A stretch of 63,429 nucleotides of DNA from Staphylococcus cornubiensis. GTDB lineage: Bacteria > Bacillota > Bacilli > Staphylococcales > Staphylococcaceae. Positions 18,801 to 33,323 of the stretch are shown piece after piece. The translations under genes were made by a program, and so were the position numbers. The number at the start of each line of letters is the position of its first letter. Position 1 is the stretch's first letter. Below the pieces are notes generated by a model. That model worked only from the letters and a program-made list of their open reading frames with translations, was not told where the DNA came from and ran no database searches. The stretch spans positions 1 to 63,429 of the forward strand of contig NZ_FXUZ01000010.1 in the NCBI RefSeq assembly GCF_900183575.1, given 5' to 3'.

Positions 18801-19853
18801 ATGTCAGAAACAAAAATTTGGGATGTTCGGGACTATACTACGCGATTACACGAATATCCGAAATTAGCAGAAATTGTAAAAACTTTCCAAGATGGCGGGT
18901 TAGTCGTCCTTCCTACAGAGACGGTTTATGGCTTAGGTGGAAATGCGAAAGATGATACGGCTATTCGTAAAATTTATGAAGCGAAAGGTCGTCCTTCCGA
19001 TAACCCTTTAATTGTTCATATATATGATACAGAGCAATTGGAAGATTTTGTGGCAGACATTTCGGAATCTACACGTAAATTAATGGAAGCTTTTTGGCCA
19101 GGTCCGATTACATTTATTTTACCGTTAAAAAAAGGTTTCTTGTGTGATCGGGTTACTGGTGGATTGAATTCTGTGGCAGTACGTATGCCGAGTCATCCCG
19201 TCGCAAAAGCATTGTTGAAGGCAGTTAATCTTCCTATTGCAGCACCGAGCGCGAATTTAAGTGGACGTCCTTCTCCAACAACTTTTGAGCATGCATTCAA
19301 TGATTTAAATCATCGGGTAGACGGTATTATTCGTTCAACTCAAAGTGACGCAGGTTTGGAAAGTACAGTTGTGGATTGTACATCGTTTCCATTTCGTATT
19401 GCACGACCAGGTACGATAACACGACACATGTTAAATGATATTTTGCCACAATCTGTCGAAGTGTATGCCCCACTATCTACTGAAAAACCAATTGCGCCTG
19501 GGATGAAATATCGTCATTATGCACCGGCGACGCCACTTAAAATGATTGAACAATTGAATGCACCGATTCGTAAAGAAGCACATGCCGATTGGTCAAAAAT
19601 TGCATTTATCGTACCAGAAACAAAGAAAGTGTTTTTGCCAGAGCGCGCACAAGTGATTGTTATCAGTGACAGTGAAACAGATGTTCAAGGGGCTAACCAT
19701 AATCTGTATGACGTTTTACATCAATTAGACCAATTAGATGAAGTAGAAATGGCGTATATTTATGGATTTGAAGATAATTTTGAAACGGAAGCATTGAGAA
19801 ATCGGATGTTAAAGGCGGTTAGTCAACAAGTCGTAAAGGATGAGTCATTATGA
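18801..19853 (+). CDS. L-threonylcarbamoyladenylate synthase (Sua5/YwlC type)
   Basis: This 350-residue enzyme makes threonylcarbamoyl-AMP from threonine, bicarbonate and ATP for tRNA t6A37. The YrdC domain (about residues 20-210) shows LVVLPTETVYGLGGNAKD, KGRPSDNPLIVHI and PSANLSGRPSPT. A linker and the Sua5-specific C-terminal domain (about 240-350) distinguish it from short TsaC. GGAGAGG precedes the ATG. It overlaps the phosphatase gene by four bases (ATGA). Confidence 0.94.
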   Translation: MSETKIWDVRDYTTRLHEYPKLAEIVKTFQDGGLVVLPTETVYGLGGNAKDDTAIRKIYEAKGRPSDNPLIVHIYDTEQLEDFVADISESTRKLMEAFWPGPITFILPLKKGFLCDRVTGGLNSVAVRMPSHPVAKALLKAVNLPIAAPSANLSGRPSPTTFEHAFNDLNHRVDGIIRSTQSDAGLESTVVDCTSFPFRIARPGTITRHMLNDILPQSVEVYAPLSTEKPIAPGMKYRHYAPATPLKMIEQLNAPIRKEAHADWSKIAFIVPETKKVFLPERAQVIVISDSETDVQGANHNLYDVLHQLDQLDEVEMAYIYGFEDNFETEALRNRMLKAVSQQVVKDESL

Positions 19854-20275
19854 AAATCGTTTTTGTATGTACCGGAAATACGTGTCGTAGCCCTTTAGCT
19901 GAAAGTATTGCACAACAGCTAATGCCGGACTTTGATATTGTTTCGAGAGGTTTAATGGCACAAGATGGCCAACCTATTTCTACACATAGTCGTGAATTGC
20001 TAGAGCGTCACGAGCTGCCTATACCGAATGCTGCACAGTTGTTTGATGAAGTCGATGCTGAAGCGGATTTGATTTTAACGATGACAGCTTCACACTGTCA
20101 AATGATTCAGGCGATGTACGGATCAGAAGTAAATGTGTATGCATTAAATGACTATGTGAATGAAGATTTAGCGGTGGAAGACCCTTATGGAGGGTGCTAT
20201 GAAACGTATGAAAAAGTATTTGACCAATTGACACGTATGATTGAAAAGTTAAAGACTAAATTAGTGGCAGAATAA
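19850..20275 (+). CDS. ptpB: Low-molecular-weight protein phosphatase (PtpB/YwlE type)
   Basis: This is a 141-residue phosphatase with the P-loop VCTGNTCRS: nucleophile Cys7 and Arg13. The general-acid Asp lies in DPYGG near residue 113. Relatives YwlE and S. aureus PtpB act on phosphoarginine or phosphotyrosine. The Thr in the CX5R loop (CTGNTCR) is the residue linked to arginine-phosphatase selectivity in YwlE, so phosphoarginine is the more likely substrate (inference). Start overlaps the preceding gene by four bases. Confidence 0.88.
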   Translation: MKIVFVCTGNTCRSPLAESIAQQLMPDFDIVSRGLMAQDGQPISTHSRELLERHELPIPNAAQLFDEVDAEADLILTMTASHCQMIQAMYGSEVNVYALNDYVNEDLAVEDPYGGCYETYEKVFDQLTRMIEKLKTKLVAE

Positions 20276-20392
20276 TTGTATAATCAGTATAAGTTCAAGA
20301 AAAAATAAGTTATAATAAAGGACGTATAGCATGTTTCACAGTTCTTTAATTATTGTTTTTTTGACTCATACGTATAACAAGGGGGTAACCAT

Positions 20393-20920
20393 ATGAAGGA
20401 TTTAAATCAATTATTAGAAGAACTCAAAGCCCAATCGTTTTTTAATGAAGGTGAGATATGTGTCATAGGTTGTTCGACTTCAGAAGTTCAAGGGGAGCGT
20501 ATAGGAACGACAGGTTCTATGGATGTCGCTAAAGAAATATTCGAAGCACTTGTTAAGATTCAACAGGAGACAGGTGTTTCATTTGCTTTTCAAGGTTGTG
20601 AACATATTAACCGTGCCATCACAATCGAGCGAAAAGATTTTGACCCATATGTGATGACTGAAGTTTCTGTCGTACCAGATGTGCATGCAGGGGGTTCTTT
20701 ATCAACGCATGCTTATCGTCATATGACATCGCCCATGGTTGTCGAACATATCCAAGCTGACAAAGGTATTGATATCGGTCAAACATTGATTGGTATGCAT
20801 CTTAAGCATGTGGCAGTACCTGTCCGAACTACAGTGAAACAAGTTGGCCAAGCAATTGTGACTGTAGCGACATCTCGACCGAAAAAAATCGGCGGCGAAC
20901 GTGCTAAATATCAACTTTAA
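20393..20920 (+). CDS. UPF0340/TIGR01440 family protein (YwlG-like)
   Basis: This 175-residue protein belongs to the conserved Firmicute family found between the phosphatase gene and glyA. Motifs include [17 protein letters not shown] near the start and [15 protein letters not shown] in the middle. Function is unknown; the fold is alpha/beta. AGGGGGTAACC precedes the ATG. The gene ends 20 bases before glyA, suggesting co-transcription. Confidence 0.9.
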   Translation: MKDLNQLLEELKAQSFFNEGEICVIGCSTSEVQGERIGTTGSMDVAKEIFEALVKIQQETGVSFAFQGCEHINRAITIERKDFDPYVMTEVSVVPDVHAGGSLSTHAYRHMTSPMVVEHIQADKGIDIGQTLIGMHLKHVAVPVRTTVKQVGQAIVTVATSRPKKIGGERAKYQL

Positions 20921-20940
20921 CAGAAAAGAGGGAATTGTCT

Positions 20941-22179
20941 ATGTCATTTCTTGCTAAACAAGATAAGTCTGTATTTGAAAGTATTCAAAAAGAGTTTCAT
21001 CGTCAAAACACAAGCATTGAACTCATCGCATCTGAGAACTTTGTTTCTGAAGCAGTGATGGAAGCACAAGGTTCAGTGATGACGAACAAATATGCTGAAG
21101 GTTATCCTGGACGCCGTTACTATGGTGGTTGTGTATTTGTAGACCAAACTGAACAACTTGCAATTGATAGAGCAAAAGCGCTGTTCAATGCTGAACATGT
21201 CAATGTCCAACCGCATTCTGGTTCACAAGCAAATATGGCTGTATATCTTGTTGCACTTGAGCATGGTGATACAGTGTTAGGTATGAATTTAAGTCATGGT
21301 GGTCACTTGACACATGGTTCACCAGTTAACTTCAGTGGTAAGTTCTATAACTTCGTGGAATATGGTGTGACAAAAGAAGAAGAGCATATCGACTATGAAG
21401 AAGTACGTAAGTTAGCAAAAGAACATCAACCTAAACTGATCGTTGCAGGTGCATCTGCATATTCACGTTCAATTGACTTCAAGAAATTTAAAGAAATTGC
21501 TGATGAAGTCGGTGCGAAATTAATGGTAGATATGGCGCATATCGCAGGACTTGTAGCAGCTGGACTTCACCAAAATCCAGTTGAATACGCGGACTTTGTT
21601 ACAACGACAACGCATAAAACATTACGTGGCCCTCGTGGTGGTATGATTTTATGTAAAGAAGAGTATAAAAAAGAGATTGATAAAACAATTTTCCCTGGCA
21701 TTCAAGGTGGTCCACTTGAGCATGTGATTGCTGCGAAAGCTGTGGCATTTGGTGAAGCATTACAACCAGAATTCAAAACGTATCAACAACAAGTGATTAA
21801 AAATGCACAAATGCTTGCGAAAACTTTAAAAGATAATGGCTTCAGAATCGTTTCTGGCGGTACAGATAACCACCTTGTATCAGTAGACGTCAAAGGTTCA
21901 GTAGGTATTACAGGTAAAGTGGCAGAAGAAACATTAGATGAAATCGGTATTACATGTAATAAAAATACGATTCCATTCGATCAAGAAAAACCATTCGTTA
22001 CAAGTGGTATCCGTTTAGGTACGCCAGCTGCAACGACGCGTGGTTTTGATGAAAAAGCTTTTGAAGAGGTCGGCCGTATTATTAGCGACGTACTCCAAAA
22101 TCATGAAGATCAAAAAGTTTTAGCAGATGCGAAGTCACGTGTTCAAGCGTTGACTGAAAAATTCCCTTTATATCAATAA
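20941..22179 (+). CDS. glyA: Serine hydroxymethyltransferase
   Basis: This 412-residue PLP enzyme converts serine and tetrahydrofolate to glycine and methylene-THF, the main one-carbon source. The PLP-binding Lys226 is in [14 protein letters not shown]. The [20 protein letters not shown] and [11 protein letters not shown] blocks are typical. GAGGGA precedes the ATG at 20941; an in-frame TTG six bases upstream is less likely. The length equals the S. aureus enzyme. Confidence 0.97.
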   Translation: MSFLAKQDKSVFESIQKEFHRQNTSIELIASENFVSEAVMEAQGSVMTNKYAEGYPGRRYYGGCVFVDQTEQLAIDRAKALFNAEHVNVQPHSGSQANMAVYLVALEHGDTVLGMNLSHGGHLTHGSPVNFSGKFYNFVEYGVTKEEEHIDYEEVRKLAKEHQPKLIVAGASAYSRSIDFKKFKEIADEVGAKLMVDMAHIAGLVAAGLHQNPVEYADFVTTTTHKTLRGPRGGMILCKEEYKKEIDKTIFPGIQGGPLEHVIAAKAVAFGEALQPEFKTYQQQVIKNAQMLAKTLKDNGFRIVSGGTDNHLVSVDVKGSVGITGKVAEETLDEIGITCNKNTIPFDQEKPFVTSGIRLGTPAATTRGFDEKAFEEVGRIISDVLQNHEDQKVLADAKSRVQALTEKFPLYQ

Positions 22180-22212
22180 ACCGATTAATTTAGAATAAAC
22201 GGAGGCAATATC

Positions 22213-22842
22213 ATGGGTAAAGTACATGTATTTGATCACCCTTTAATCCAACATAAGTTGAGTTATATTCGAGATGTAAATACAGGGACAAAAGCATTTC
22301 GTGAATTAGTTGATGAAGTAGGTATGTTAATGGCTTATGAAGTGACACGCGATTTAGAACTTCAAGAAGTTGAAATCGAAACACCTGTTACAAAAGCCAT
22401 TGCGAAACGTTTATCAGGTAAAAAACTCGCTTTTGTTCCAATTTTGCGCGCAGGTCTTGGTATGACAACAGGCATTTTAAACCTTGTACCTGCAGCAAGA
22501 ATAGGGCATGTAGGTTTATATCGTGACCCTGAGACACTTGAAGCTATTGAATATTTTGTGAAGTTACCACAAGATATTGAAGAACGCGAAATCATCGTAG
22601 TCGACCCAATGCTTGCAACGGGTGCATCAGCGATTGAAGCAATTAACTCATTGAAAAAACGAGGCGCGAAGCATATTCGTTTTATGTGTTTAATTGCCGC
22701 TCCAGAAGGCGTAGAAAAACTTCAAGCCGCACATGAAGATGTGGATATTTTTATTGCCGCATTAGATGAAAAGTTAGATGAAAATGCATACATCATCCCT
22801 GGTCTCGGCGATGCTGGAGACCGTCTATTCGGTACAAAATAA
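22213..22842 (+). CDS. upp: Uracil phosphoribosyltransferase
   Basis: This 209-residue salvage enzyme makes UMP from uracil and PRPP. The PRPP loop reads [16 protein letters not shown] and the uracil-binding C-terminus contains [23 protein letters not shown] precedes the ATG. It is 33 bases after glyA and 22 before the epimerase gene, so it lies within one run of same-strand genes. Confidence 0.97.
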   Translation: MGKVHVFDHPLIQHKLSYIRDVNTGTKAFRELVDEVGMLMAYEVTRDLELQEVEIETPVTKAIAKRLSGKKLAFVPILRAGLGMTTGILNLVPAARIGHVGLYRDPETLEAIEYFVKLPQDIEEREIIVVDPMLATGASAIEAINSLKKRGAKHIRFMCLIAAPEGVEKLQAAHEDVDIFIAALDEKLDENAYIIPGLGDAGDRLFGTK

Positions 22843-22864
22843 TTCATATAAGGAGCGCATTGAC

Positions 22865-24004
22865 ATGAAAAGGATTATGACGATTTTTGGTACAAGGCCT
22901 GAAGCCATCAAAATGGCACCGCTCGTTTTACAGCTGAAAAAAGATGAATCATTAGAACCTATTGTAGTTGTCACTGCACAGCACCGTGAAATGTTAGATT
23001 CTGTATTAGAAACTTTTGGAATTGAACCTGATTATGACTTAAATGTGATGAAGCAAGGCCAAACGTTATCAGAAGTGACATCACGTGTGTTGCTCGGGTT
23101 AGAAGATGTGATTCAACAGGCACAACCAGATATGATATTGGTCCATGGAGATACGACAACGACTTTTGCAGGAAGTCTCGCTGCATTCTACAACGAGATT
23201 AGCATTGGTCACGTTGAAGCCGGTTTAAGAACTTGGAATAAGTATTCTCCATTCCCAGAAGAAATGAATCGTCAAATGACCGGTATTATGGCTGATTTAC
23301 ATTTTGCACCGACTGAACAGGCACAAAAAAATTTATTGCAAGAAAATAAAGACCCTGAAAAGGTTGTTGTAACGGGTAATACAGCGATTGACGCGATGCA
23401 TACAACGGTCGATCCACAATACCATTCAGATATTATTCAACGTCATCAAGATAAGCGCATTATTTTACTTACTGCGCATCGTCGTGAAAATATTGGTGAA
23501 CCTATGCATCATATTTTTAAAGCGGCGAGAAAAATTGTTGAAGAATTTGAAGATGCGGTCATCGTCTACCCAATGCATAAAAATCCTAAAGTGCGTGAAA
23601 TTGCTTACGAACATTTAAGTGATCATGAACGAATTGAATTAATTGAACCACTAGAAGTTGTTGATTTTCATAACTTCGCACATCAAGCACACTTTATTTT
23701 GACGGATTCGGGTGGTGTGCAAGAAGAAGCACCTTCATTAGGTAAGCCTGTACTTGTCCTTAGAGATACGACAGAGCGCCCAGAAGGTGTGGAAGCGGGG
23801 ACACTTAAACTTGTCGGCACTGAAGAAGCTGATGTATATGAAGCAACTAAAGCTTTATTAACGGACGCTGCATTGTACGAGGCGATGAGTGTCGCACAAA
23901 ATCCATATGGTGATGGGCAAGCGTCACAGCGCATTTGTGAAAATATTAAATATTATTATGGTTTAATTGATCAAAAACCCGCACCATTCCAAGTAGAAAA
24001 ATAA
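22865..24004 (+). CDS. mnaA: UDP-N-acetylglucosamine 2-epimerase (non-hydrolysing)
   Basis: This is a 379-residue enzyme interconverting UDP-GlcNAc and UDP-ManNAc, needed for wall teichoic acid linkage units and, in S. aureus, capsule. It opens MKRIMTIFGTRPEAIKMAPL and has HRRENIG and TDSGGVQEEAPSLGKPVLVLR, which are epimerase active-site blocks. AAGGAGC precedes the ATG at 22865. The open frame extends back into upp, but that start has no ribosome site. The position upstream of the atp operon is conserved in staphylococci. Confidence 0.94.
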   Translation: MKRIMTIFGTRPEAIKMAPLVLQLKKDESLEPIVVVTAQHREMLDSVLETFGIEPDYDLNVMKQGQTLSEVTSRVLLGLEDVIQQAQPDMILVHGDTTTTFAGSLAAFYNEISIGHVEAGLRTWNKYSPFPEEMNRQMTGIMADLHFAPTEQAQKNLLQENKDPEKVVVTGNTAIDAMHTTVDPQYHSDIIQRHQDKRIILLTAHRRENIGEPMHHIFKAARKIVEEFEDAVIVYPMHKNPKVREIAYEHLSDHERIELIEPLEVVDFHNFAHQAHFILTDSGGVQEEAPSLGKPVLVLRDTTERPEGVEAGTLKLVGTEEADVYEATKALLTDAALYEAMSVAQNPYGDGQASQRICENIKYYYGLIDQKPAPFQVEK

Positions 24005-24082
24005 AGTGATGTAATTATAGGGGTAAATGTGTCAAAATTGTGACAATTCAATTGACAAAAAATGAGCCTTTTAATTGTGCAA

Positions 24083-24111
24083 TTGACACGCTTTTCGCCC
24101 TATATTATCAT
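24083..24111 (+). promoter_or_regulatory. atp operon promoter
   Basis: TTGACA (24083-24088), a 17-base spacer and TATCAT (24106-24111) lie 63 bases before the atpI start. Confidence 0.6.
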
Positions 24112-24173
24112 GAAAGTTGTATGTATGGAACGGCTTTCAAAATTGTGTCTTTAGGGCAGAAAAGAGGCTCAAT

Positions 24174-24527
24174 ATGAATCGTTTTTATAAAATGTTTCAG
24201 CCGTTTTTAACATATTACGCTACGATTTTAGCAGGGCTGTTAATCCTTTATTCATTAGACGTACAAAAACCGATTGTACTTGGGCTCATCATAGGGACAA
24301 TAGCATCGATAGTGAACACATGTATTTTTGAATATTATTTATGGCGGTCAAAGCGTAACACTGCACAACCCATATCAACGGGTAATGGTTGGCGGTATCT
24401 CGTCGCTATACTTACATGTGTCATTTGGGTACTTTTTCAAGCACAAATACATATACTCGGTGTGCTAGTAGGATTAATGGTTTCATATGTGTTAATGGTT
24501 TTTCGTCCTTTGTTAAAGAAGGATTAA
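24174..24527 (+). CDS. atpI: ATP synthase accessory protein I
   Basis: This is a 117-residue membrane protein with four predicted helices, assisting assembly of the c-ring and Mg2+ supply in other bacteria. It opens MNRFYKMFQPFLTYYA, like staphylococcal AtpI. Sequence conservation is low, and the assignment rests on length, hydropathy and its position at the head of the atp operon. AGAGG precedes the ATG at 24174. Confidence 0.85.
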   Translation: MNRFYKMFQPFLTYYATILAGLLILYSLDVQKPIVLGLIIGTIASIVNTCIFEYYLWRSKRNTAQPISTGNGWRYLVAILTCVIWVLFQAQIHILGVLVGLMVSYVLMVFRPLLKKD

Positions 24528-24546
24528 AAAATGAATTATATTTTGA

Positions 24547-25542
<996 letters not shown>

Positions 25543-25709
25543 TCGAGACTGAATCAGTTAGAAAGCATGACGTAATCAAGACATTTGTTAATTTCTTATC
25601 TTTACATATGAAAAACATTTGTCAGGGCGAGGTCTAGTATAGATTAGACTTTCGCCATTCGTTTTTATTGTTTGAACAGATGAAATGGTTGAAAGGAGTG
25701 TACATCATA

Positions 25710-26228
25710 GTGACTGCTAATTTATTTACCCTTGCAGCAGCAGGTGGTGGTGTGAACATCGGGGATATCATTGTAACAGTAGTAACTTTCCTCGTTTTAC
25801 TTGCACTACTTAGAAAGTTTGCTTGGGGACCACTTAAAAAAGTCATGGACGATCGTGAGCGTTCAATTAATCAAGACATTGATGATGCCGAACGTGCAAA
25901 ATTGAATGCGCAACGTTTAGAAGAAGAAAATAGACAAAAATTAAAAGAAACACAAGATGAAGTTCATAAAATTCTTGAAGACGCGAAGCTACAAGCAAGA
26001 CGTCAACAAGAAGAAATCCTTCATGAAGCAAATCAACGTGCCAATGGTATGCTTGAAACGGCACAAAGTGAAATTAAGAGTGAAAAAGAACGTGCATTAG
26101 CAGAAATTAATAATCAAGTATCGGAACTCTCAGTACTGATCGCATCAAAAGTATTACGTAAAGAAATTTCTGAACAAGATCAAAAAGCTTTAGTAGAGAA
26201 GTACGTTAAAGAGGTAGGGGATAAGTAA
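25710..26228 (+). CDS. atpF: ATP synthase subunit b
   Basis: This 172-residue stator subunit has one N-terminal membrane helix (about residues 15-35) and a long coiled coil rich in Lys, Glu and Gln that reaches F1. The start is taken as GTG at 25710 ([10 protein letters not shown]), which aligns with the S. aureus N-terminus (MTETANLF) and has AAAGGAGTG nine bases upstream. The upstream in-frame ATGs at 25668 and 25680 precede that site. It overlaps atpH by one base. Confidence 0.93.
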   Translation: MTANLFTLAAAGGGVNIGDIIVTVVTFLVLLALLRKFAWGPLKKVMDDRERSINQDIDDAERAKLNAQRLEEENRQKLKETQDEVHKILEDAKLQARRQQEEILHEANQRANGMLETAQSEIKSEKERALAEINNQVSELSVLIASKVLRKEISEQDQKALVEKYVKEVGDK

Positions 26229-26767
26229 TGGCTGACGTTGCTCAAAAATATGCCCAAGCACTGTATGATGTTGCATTATCACACAATGTATTATCCGAGG
26301 TATATGATGAATTTACTGAAATCAATACTGCCGTTGAAAATCAAATTGATTACTTGAAAAGCATCGATTATGAACCAAAAATTACAATAGCGGATAGACG
26401 CCATATTGTAGATAATGTTTTTACAGGTACACAACCTTATTTGATGAATACGTTAAAAATTGTTGCGGGACACCGTAATTTACATTTAATTACTGCTATT
26501 TTCAAAGCATTTGAAGTGCAGTATTACGATTTCCATGGTCTAGCAGATGCCTATGTTGAATCAGCTTCAACTTTAGATGAGGATGAAGTGATGCAAGTGA
26601 AAAACGCATTGTTAGATCGTACAGGACTTAAAGATTTAATCATTCACCCTACTGTAAATGAAGAACTAATCGGTGGCGTGCGCGTAAAGATTGGTACAAA
26701 AGTGTATGACGGTAGTGTACAAAATGATTTAAATCAACTCGTTAAGAAATTTAACAGAGCACATTAA
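26228..26767 (+). CDS. atpH: ATP synthase subunit delta
   Basis: This 179-residue F1 subunit joins the b stator to the alpha subunits (OSCP homologue). The N-terminal six-helix domain opens [16 protein letters not shown]. The C-terminal signature reads PTVNEELIGGVRVKIGTKVYDGSV. Its start shares a base with the atpF stop (TAATG). Confidence 0.96.
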   Translation: MADVAQKYAQALYDVALSHNVLSEVYDEFTEINTAVENQIDYLKSIDYEPKITIADRRHIVDNVFTGTQPYLMNTLKIVAGHRNLHLITAIFKAFEVQYYDFHGLADAYVESASTLDEDEVMQVKNALLDRTGLKDLIIHPTVNEELIGGVRVKIGTKVYDGSVQNDLNQLVKKFNRAH

Positions 26768-26793
26768 TTAGATTAAATGGAGGAGTGACATAG

Positions 26794-28305
<1,512 letters not shown>

Positions 28306-28339
28306 TTGAACAGATGATTAAAATAGATAAGGTGGTGAG

Positions 28340-29209
28340 ATGGTGGCTTCATTAAAAGAAATTGATTCTCGTATAAAATCGACTAAGAAGACGAAGCAAA
28401 TTACGAATGCGATGAACATGGTATCAAGTTCTAAATTGCGTAAAGCTGAGAAGAATGCGATGACATTTCGTCCTTATATGGAAAAAATGAAAGACGCAAT
28501 TACAGCAATTGCAGGATCGAATAAAGTTTCAACACATCCAATGTTGAACGAACGTCCTGTGAAACGTGTAGGTTATATGGTCATTACGAGCGATCGTGGA
28601 CTTGCGGGTGCTTATAGTGCGAACGTGTTAAAGAAAATGATTCGTGATATCGAACAACGTCATAATAGTCCAGAAGAGTATTGTATTATTGTACTTGGAC
28701 AAATCGGCGCGACATTTTTACAAAACCGTGGCTATCAACTTGAAAACACTTTAACGGATATTCCAGATCAACCTGCATTCAAAACGATTCAGGCAATCGG
28801 AAAACGTGCTATCGATTTATACGTAGATGAACAAATTGATGAATTACACATCTACTATAGCCATTACATGAGTGTAATCGAGAATAAGCCTAGCAGTAAA
28901 AAATTATTACCATTATCTCCAGAGGACTCTAGCTTAGGTCATGGTGCATTGTCATCTTATGAATTTGAGCCAGATAAAGATGCCATTCTTAAAGTATTAT
29001 TACCTCAATATATTGAGAGTTTAATTTATGGCACGATTCTTGATGCAAAAGCAAGTGAACACGCGTCACGTATGAATGCAATGAAGAATGCCTCAGATAA
29101 TGCGACAGAAATGATTGACGATTTATCATTACAATATAACCGAGCGCGACAAGCAGCCATTACACAACAAATTACTGAAATTGTTGGTGGTTCAGCAGCG
29201 TTAGAATAA
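28340..29209 (+). CDS. atpG: ATP synthase subunit gamma
   Basis: This 289-residue central rotor shaft has N- and C-terminal helices forming the coiled coil ([19 protein letters not shown] at the start; [16 protein letters not shown] at the end). The start could be ATG 28340 or the adjacent GTG 28343, which would give the MASLKEI start of S. aureus. AAGGTGG lies four bases before the first and seven before the second. Confidence 0.96.
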   Translation: MVASLKEIDSRIKSTKKTKQITNAMNMVSSSKLRKAEKNAMTFRPYMEKMKDAITAIAGSNKVSTHPMLNERPVKRVGYMVITSDRGLAGAYSANVLKKMIRDIEQRHNSPEEYCIIVLGQIGATFLQNRGYQLENTLTDIPDQPAFKTIQAIGKRAIDLYVDEQIDELHIYYSHYMSVIENKPSSKKLLPLSPEDSSLGHGALSSYEFEPDKDAILKVLLPQYIESLIYGTILDAKASEHASRMNAMKNASDNATEMIDDLSLQYNRARQAAITQQITEIVGGSAALE

Positions 29210-29221
29210 TTTTGATTATAA

Positions 29222-30646
<1,425 letters not shown>

Positions 30647-30668
30647 TACAAATTAGGAGGCTTGGATA

Positions 30669-31073
30669 ATGAACACATTAACCTTAGATATCGTCACTCC
30701 TAATGGTTCTGTTTACAAAGAAGACAATGTCGAAATTGTTGTCTTGCAAACGACAGCAGGCGAGATGGGTGTGATGTACGGTCACATTCCGACGGTTACA
30801 CCATTAAGAATTGGTCATGTGAAAGTGACTATCAATGGCAAATCGGATTATATAGCTGTAACAGAAGGATTTGCTGAAATTCGTCATGAAAAAGTCAATA
30901 TTTTAGTTCAGTCTGCAGAGTCGGCAGATGATATTGACTTAGAACGTGCAAAATCAGCGAAACAACGTGCAACATTCTACCTTGAAGGTGATCGAAATGA
31001 TACGGATTTAAAACGTGCTGAACGTGCACTGAAGCGTGCAGAAAACCGTATCGAAGTTGCAAAATATAAATAA
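30669..31073 (+). CDS. atpC: ATP synthase subunit epsilon
   Basis: This 134-residue rotor subunit can inhibit ATP hydrolysis. The N-terminal beta-sandwich (MNTLTLDIVTPNGSVY onward) and two C-terminal helices (about 90-134) are complete. TAGGAGG precedes the ATG. It ends the operon; a strong terminator follows. Confidence 0.97.
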   Translation: MNTLTLDIVTPNGSVYKEDNVEIVVLQTTAGEMGVMYGHIPTVTPLRIGHVKVTINGKSDYIAVTEGFAEIRHEKVNILVQSAESADDIDLERAKSAKQRATFYLEGDRNDTDLKRAERALKRAENRIEVAKYK

Positions 31074-31087
31074 CCTTATGCACATTT

Positions 31088-31127
31088 AAAAAGCTCGGTA
31101 TGTCCCTTGTGGCAGACCGAGCTTTTT
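31088..31127 (+). terminator. atp operon terminator
   Basis: AAAAAGCTCGGT (31088-31099) pairs exactly with ACCGAGCTTTTT (31116-31127). The A-run on one side and T-run on the other allow action in both directions. The remaining gap to 31526 has no gene; a fragment at about 31295-31350 resembles 2999-3050. Confidence 0.9.
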
Positions 31128-31526
31128 CACGTTTCTTTTTAGGTTGAACTCAGAAATATGAATTCGACAAAAACACATATCATTCCATTTTTAGTAGTTT
31201 GGGTTTGATGTGGCATCGCTTTGATGATAAGAAGGAGAGGGTGCGTCGGATTGAAAGGAAGACTCGTCAAAAGCCTCCAACATATAGTGAAAATGCGCGT
31301 GTCGTGTGATGGATAGTAGTGATGCATACAGACTGACGATGCAACATTGATATAGCCTAACAAAAATCTATACAAGACGTATGAAAGACAGTAAAATGTA
31401 AATTGCTTGTCATTTAGCAACATAATGTAAAAAATTGTGTTTCTTTAAGTTGCTTATAGTATGATTTGCGCTTTAAATCATGTAAAATTAGTAAAGAGAT
31501 TATATGTGAAGGAGCAATATAAATTA

Positions 31527-31757
31527 ATGGATTATTTGGGACAATTTGCGATAGCACATATTATAATGCATGTCTTATGCATTTGTGTCGCCTATTGGGG
31601 ATTAAACGCCGTTCGTTTAGATCAGTTTTTCAAAAAAGGATTTCCATTACAAGTTCAAGTCATCATGATATTTTTGGCAATAGTGATTGGCACAGGCGTG
31701 AGTAATTTTATCATTGATTTATTACAATTTTCAACACAGATTAAATACTTATTTTAA
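31527..31757 (+). CDS. DUF1146 family membrane protein (YwzB-like)
   Basis: This 76-residue protein with two membrane helices (about 5-27 and 41-65) belongs to the DUF1146 family, conserved between atpC and murA in Bacilli. The ALNAVRLDQFFKKG-type central motif (here GLNAVRLDQFFKKGFP) is diagnostic. Function is unknown; location suggests a link with ATP synthase or envelope. The start is ATG 31527, by alignment to homologues, with GAAGGAG about 12 bases upstream. Confidence 0.88.
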   Translation: MDYLGQFAIAHIIMHVLCICVAYWGLNAVRLDQFFKKGFPLQVQVIMIFLAIVIGTGVSNFIIDLLQFSTQIKYLF

Positions 31758-31867
31758 ACGTAAACATGTTTAAAGTGAATCAAATCAGTTAATACGTTAT
31801 GGGTAGATAGATTCATTTTCAGAGCAAAAATAGAATAGAGCTGTAAGCATAGTGGAGGATTAATAAG

Positions 31868-33133
31868 ATGGATAGAATTATTGTTAAAGGTGGAAATACA
31901 CTTAAGGGTGAAGTCGGAGTAGAAGGAGCGAAAAATGCAGTTTTGCCAATTCTCACAGCATCTTTATTAGCAAGTCATGGCAAAAGTGAACTCGTCAACG
32001 TTCCGGCGTTAAGTGATGTGGAAACTATTAATAATGTATTGAGCGTGTTAAATGCAAAAATTAAATATAATGAAAAGCATCAATCCGTAACAGTCGATGC
32101 GTCAAAAGACTTAAGTGAGGAAGCGCCTTATGAATATGTGAGCAAGATGAGAGCGAGCATTCTTGTGATGGGCCCATTATTGGCGCGTTTAGGTCGAGCA
32201 AAAGTAGCATTACCAGGTGGGTGTGCGATAGGTTCACGTCCGATTGAACAACATTTAAAAGGATTAGAAGCACTTGGCGCTGAAATTCATCAAGAAGCGG
32301 GCTACATTTATGCAGAAGCACCACAAGGACTTGTCGGCAATGAAATTCATTTCGATTTTCCAAGTGTAGGTGCTACACAAAATGTGATTATGGCGGCTTC
32401 ATTAGCTAAAGGACGTACAGTGATTGAAAATGTTGCGAGAGAGCCCGAAATTGTAGACTTAGCAAACTACATCAATGAAATGGGTGGCGATGTCAAAGGT
32501 GCAGGTACCGACACAGTCATTATTAACGGTGTTGAGTCATTAAATGGTGTAAAACATGCCATTATTCCTGATCGTATTGAAGCAGGTACATTAATGATTG
32601 CAGCTGCCATTACACGCGGTGATGTATTAGTCAAAGGGGCGATTAAAGAGCATATGACAAGCCTCGTGTATAAATTAGAAGAAATGGGCGTCGAATTAGA
32701 CTACACAGAAGAGGGTATCCGTGTTACAGCACCAGAACAATTACAGCCTGTTGATATTAAAACATTACCACACCCAGGTTTCCCAACAGATATGCAGTCT
32801 CAAATGATGGCATTATTACTCACAGCTGAAGGACATAAAGTTGTGACTGAAACAGTTTTTGAAAATCGTTTTATGCACGTCGCAGAATTTAAACGTATGA
32901 ACGCTCAAATTTCTGTTGAAGGTCGAAGTGCTAAAATTGAAGGGAAAAGTGCATTACAAGGTGCGCAAGTGAAAGCGACGGATTTACGTGCAGCGGCAGC
33001 ATTAATCTTAGCTGGTCTCGTTGCTGACGGTGAGACAATAGTCACTGAGTTAAAACACCTTGACCGTGGTTATGTTGATTTTCATGGTAAACTCAAATCT
33101 TTAGGTGCAGATATTGAAAGAGTTAATGACTAG
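31868..33133 (+). CDS. murA: UDP-N-acetylglucosamine 1-carboxyvinyltransferase, paralogue 1
   Basis: This is the second 421-residue MurA of the window and, by its place downstream of the atp operon, the primary MurA. The catalytic Cys119 lies in [25 protein letters not shown] precedes the ATG. The gene overlaps the next small gene by eight bases. Having two paralogues is normal for low-GC Gram-positives. Confidence 0.96.
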   Translation: MDRIIVKGGNTLKGEVGVEGAKNAVLPILTASLLASHGKSELVNVPALSDVETINNVLSVLNAKIKYNEKHQSVTVDASKDLSEEAPYEYVSKMRASILVMGPLLARLGRAKVALPGGCAIGSRPIEQHLKGLEALGAEIHQEAGYIYAEAPQGLVGNEIHFDFPSVGATQNVIMAASLAKGRTVIENVAREPEIVDLANYINEMGGDVKGAGTDTVIINGVESLNGVKHAIIPDRIEAGTLMIAAAITRGDVLVKGAIKEHMTSLVYKLEEMGVELDYTEEGIRVTAPEQLQPVDIKTLPHPGFPTDMQSQMMALLLTAEGHKVVTETVFENRFMHVAEFKRMNAQISVEGRSAKIEGKSALQGAQVKATDLRAAAALILAGLVADGETIVTELKHLDRGYVDFHGKLKSLGADIERVND

Positions 33134-33323
33134 ATGGACTTATTGGCTACAAACGTTAATGGATTCAGTCAGTTTCAAATTAACTTTATTCGTATTTGTA
33201 GCGATTATGATGTTTGTAGTAGGTTTGATGACAGGCTTTATTATTAACCATGATAACGTGCTGAACACATTTAATTTGAGGTTTTGGCAACATATTATCG
33301 AAACAATTGGAGGACATCACTAA
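33126..33323 (+). CDS. Small membrane protein, EpuA-like (annotated in databases as RNA polymerase beta-like)
   Basis: This 65-residue protein has a short basic N-terminus and one membrane helix (about 18-40). It matches in size, topology and place the EpuA family, which follows murA in streptococci and lactobacilli and is often misnamed RNA polymerase beta subunit. Function is unknown. The start is taken as ATG 33126, inside the murA end, after GAAAGAG; the open frame extends to 33105. Its stop shares a base with the fabZ start. Confidence 0.7.
   Translation: MTRWTYWLQTLMDSVSFKLTLFVFVAIMMFVVGLMTGFIINHDNVLNTFNLRFWQHIIETIGGHH

Noticed and set aside
31139..31423. 94-codon minus-strand frame after atpC
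   Set aside because: Low-complexity and cysteine/histidine-rich sequence with no ribosome site and no recognised domain; it lies over degenerate intergenic DNA.
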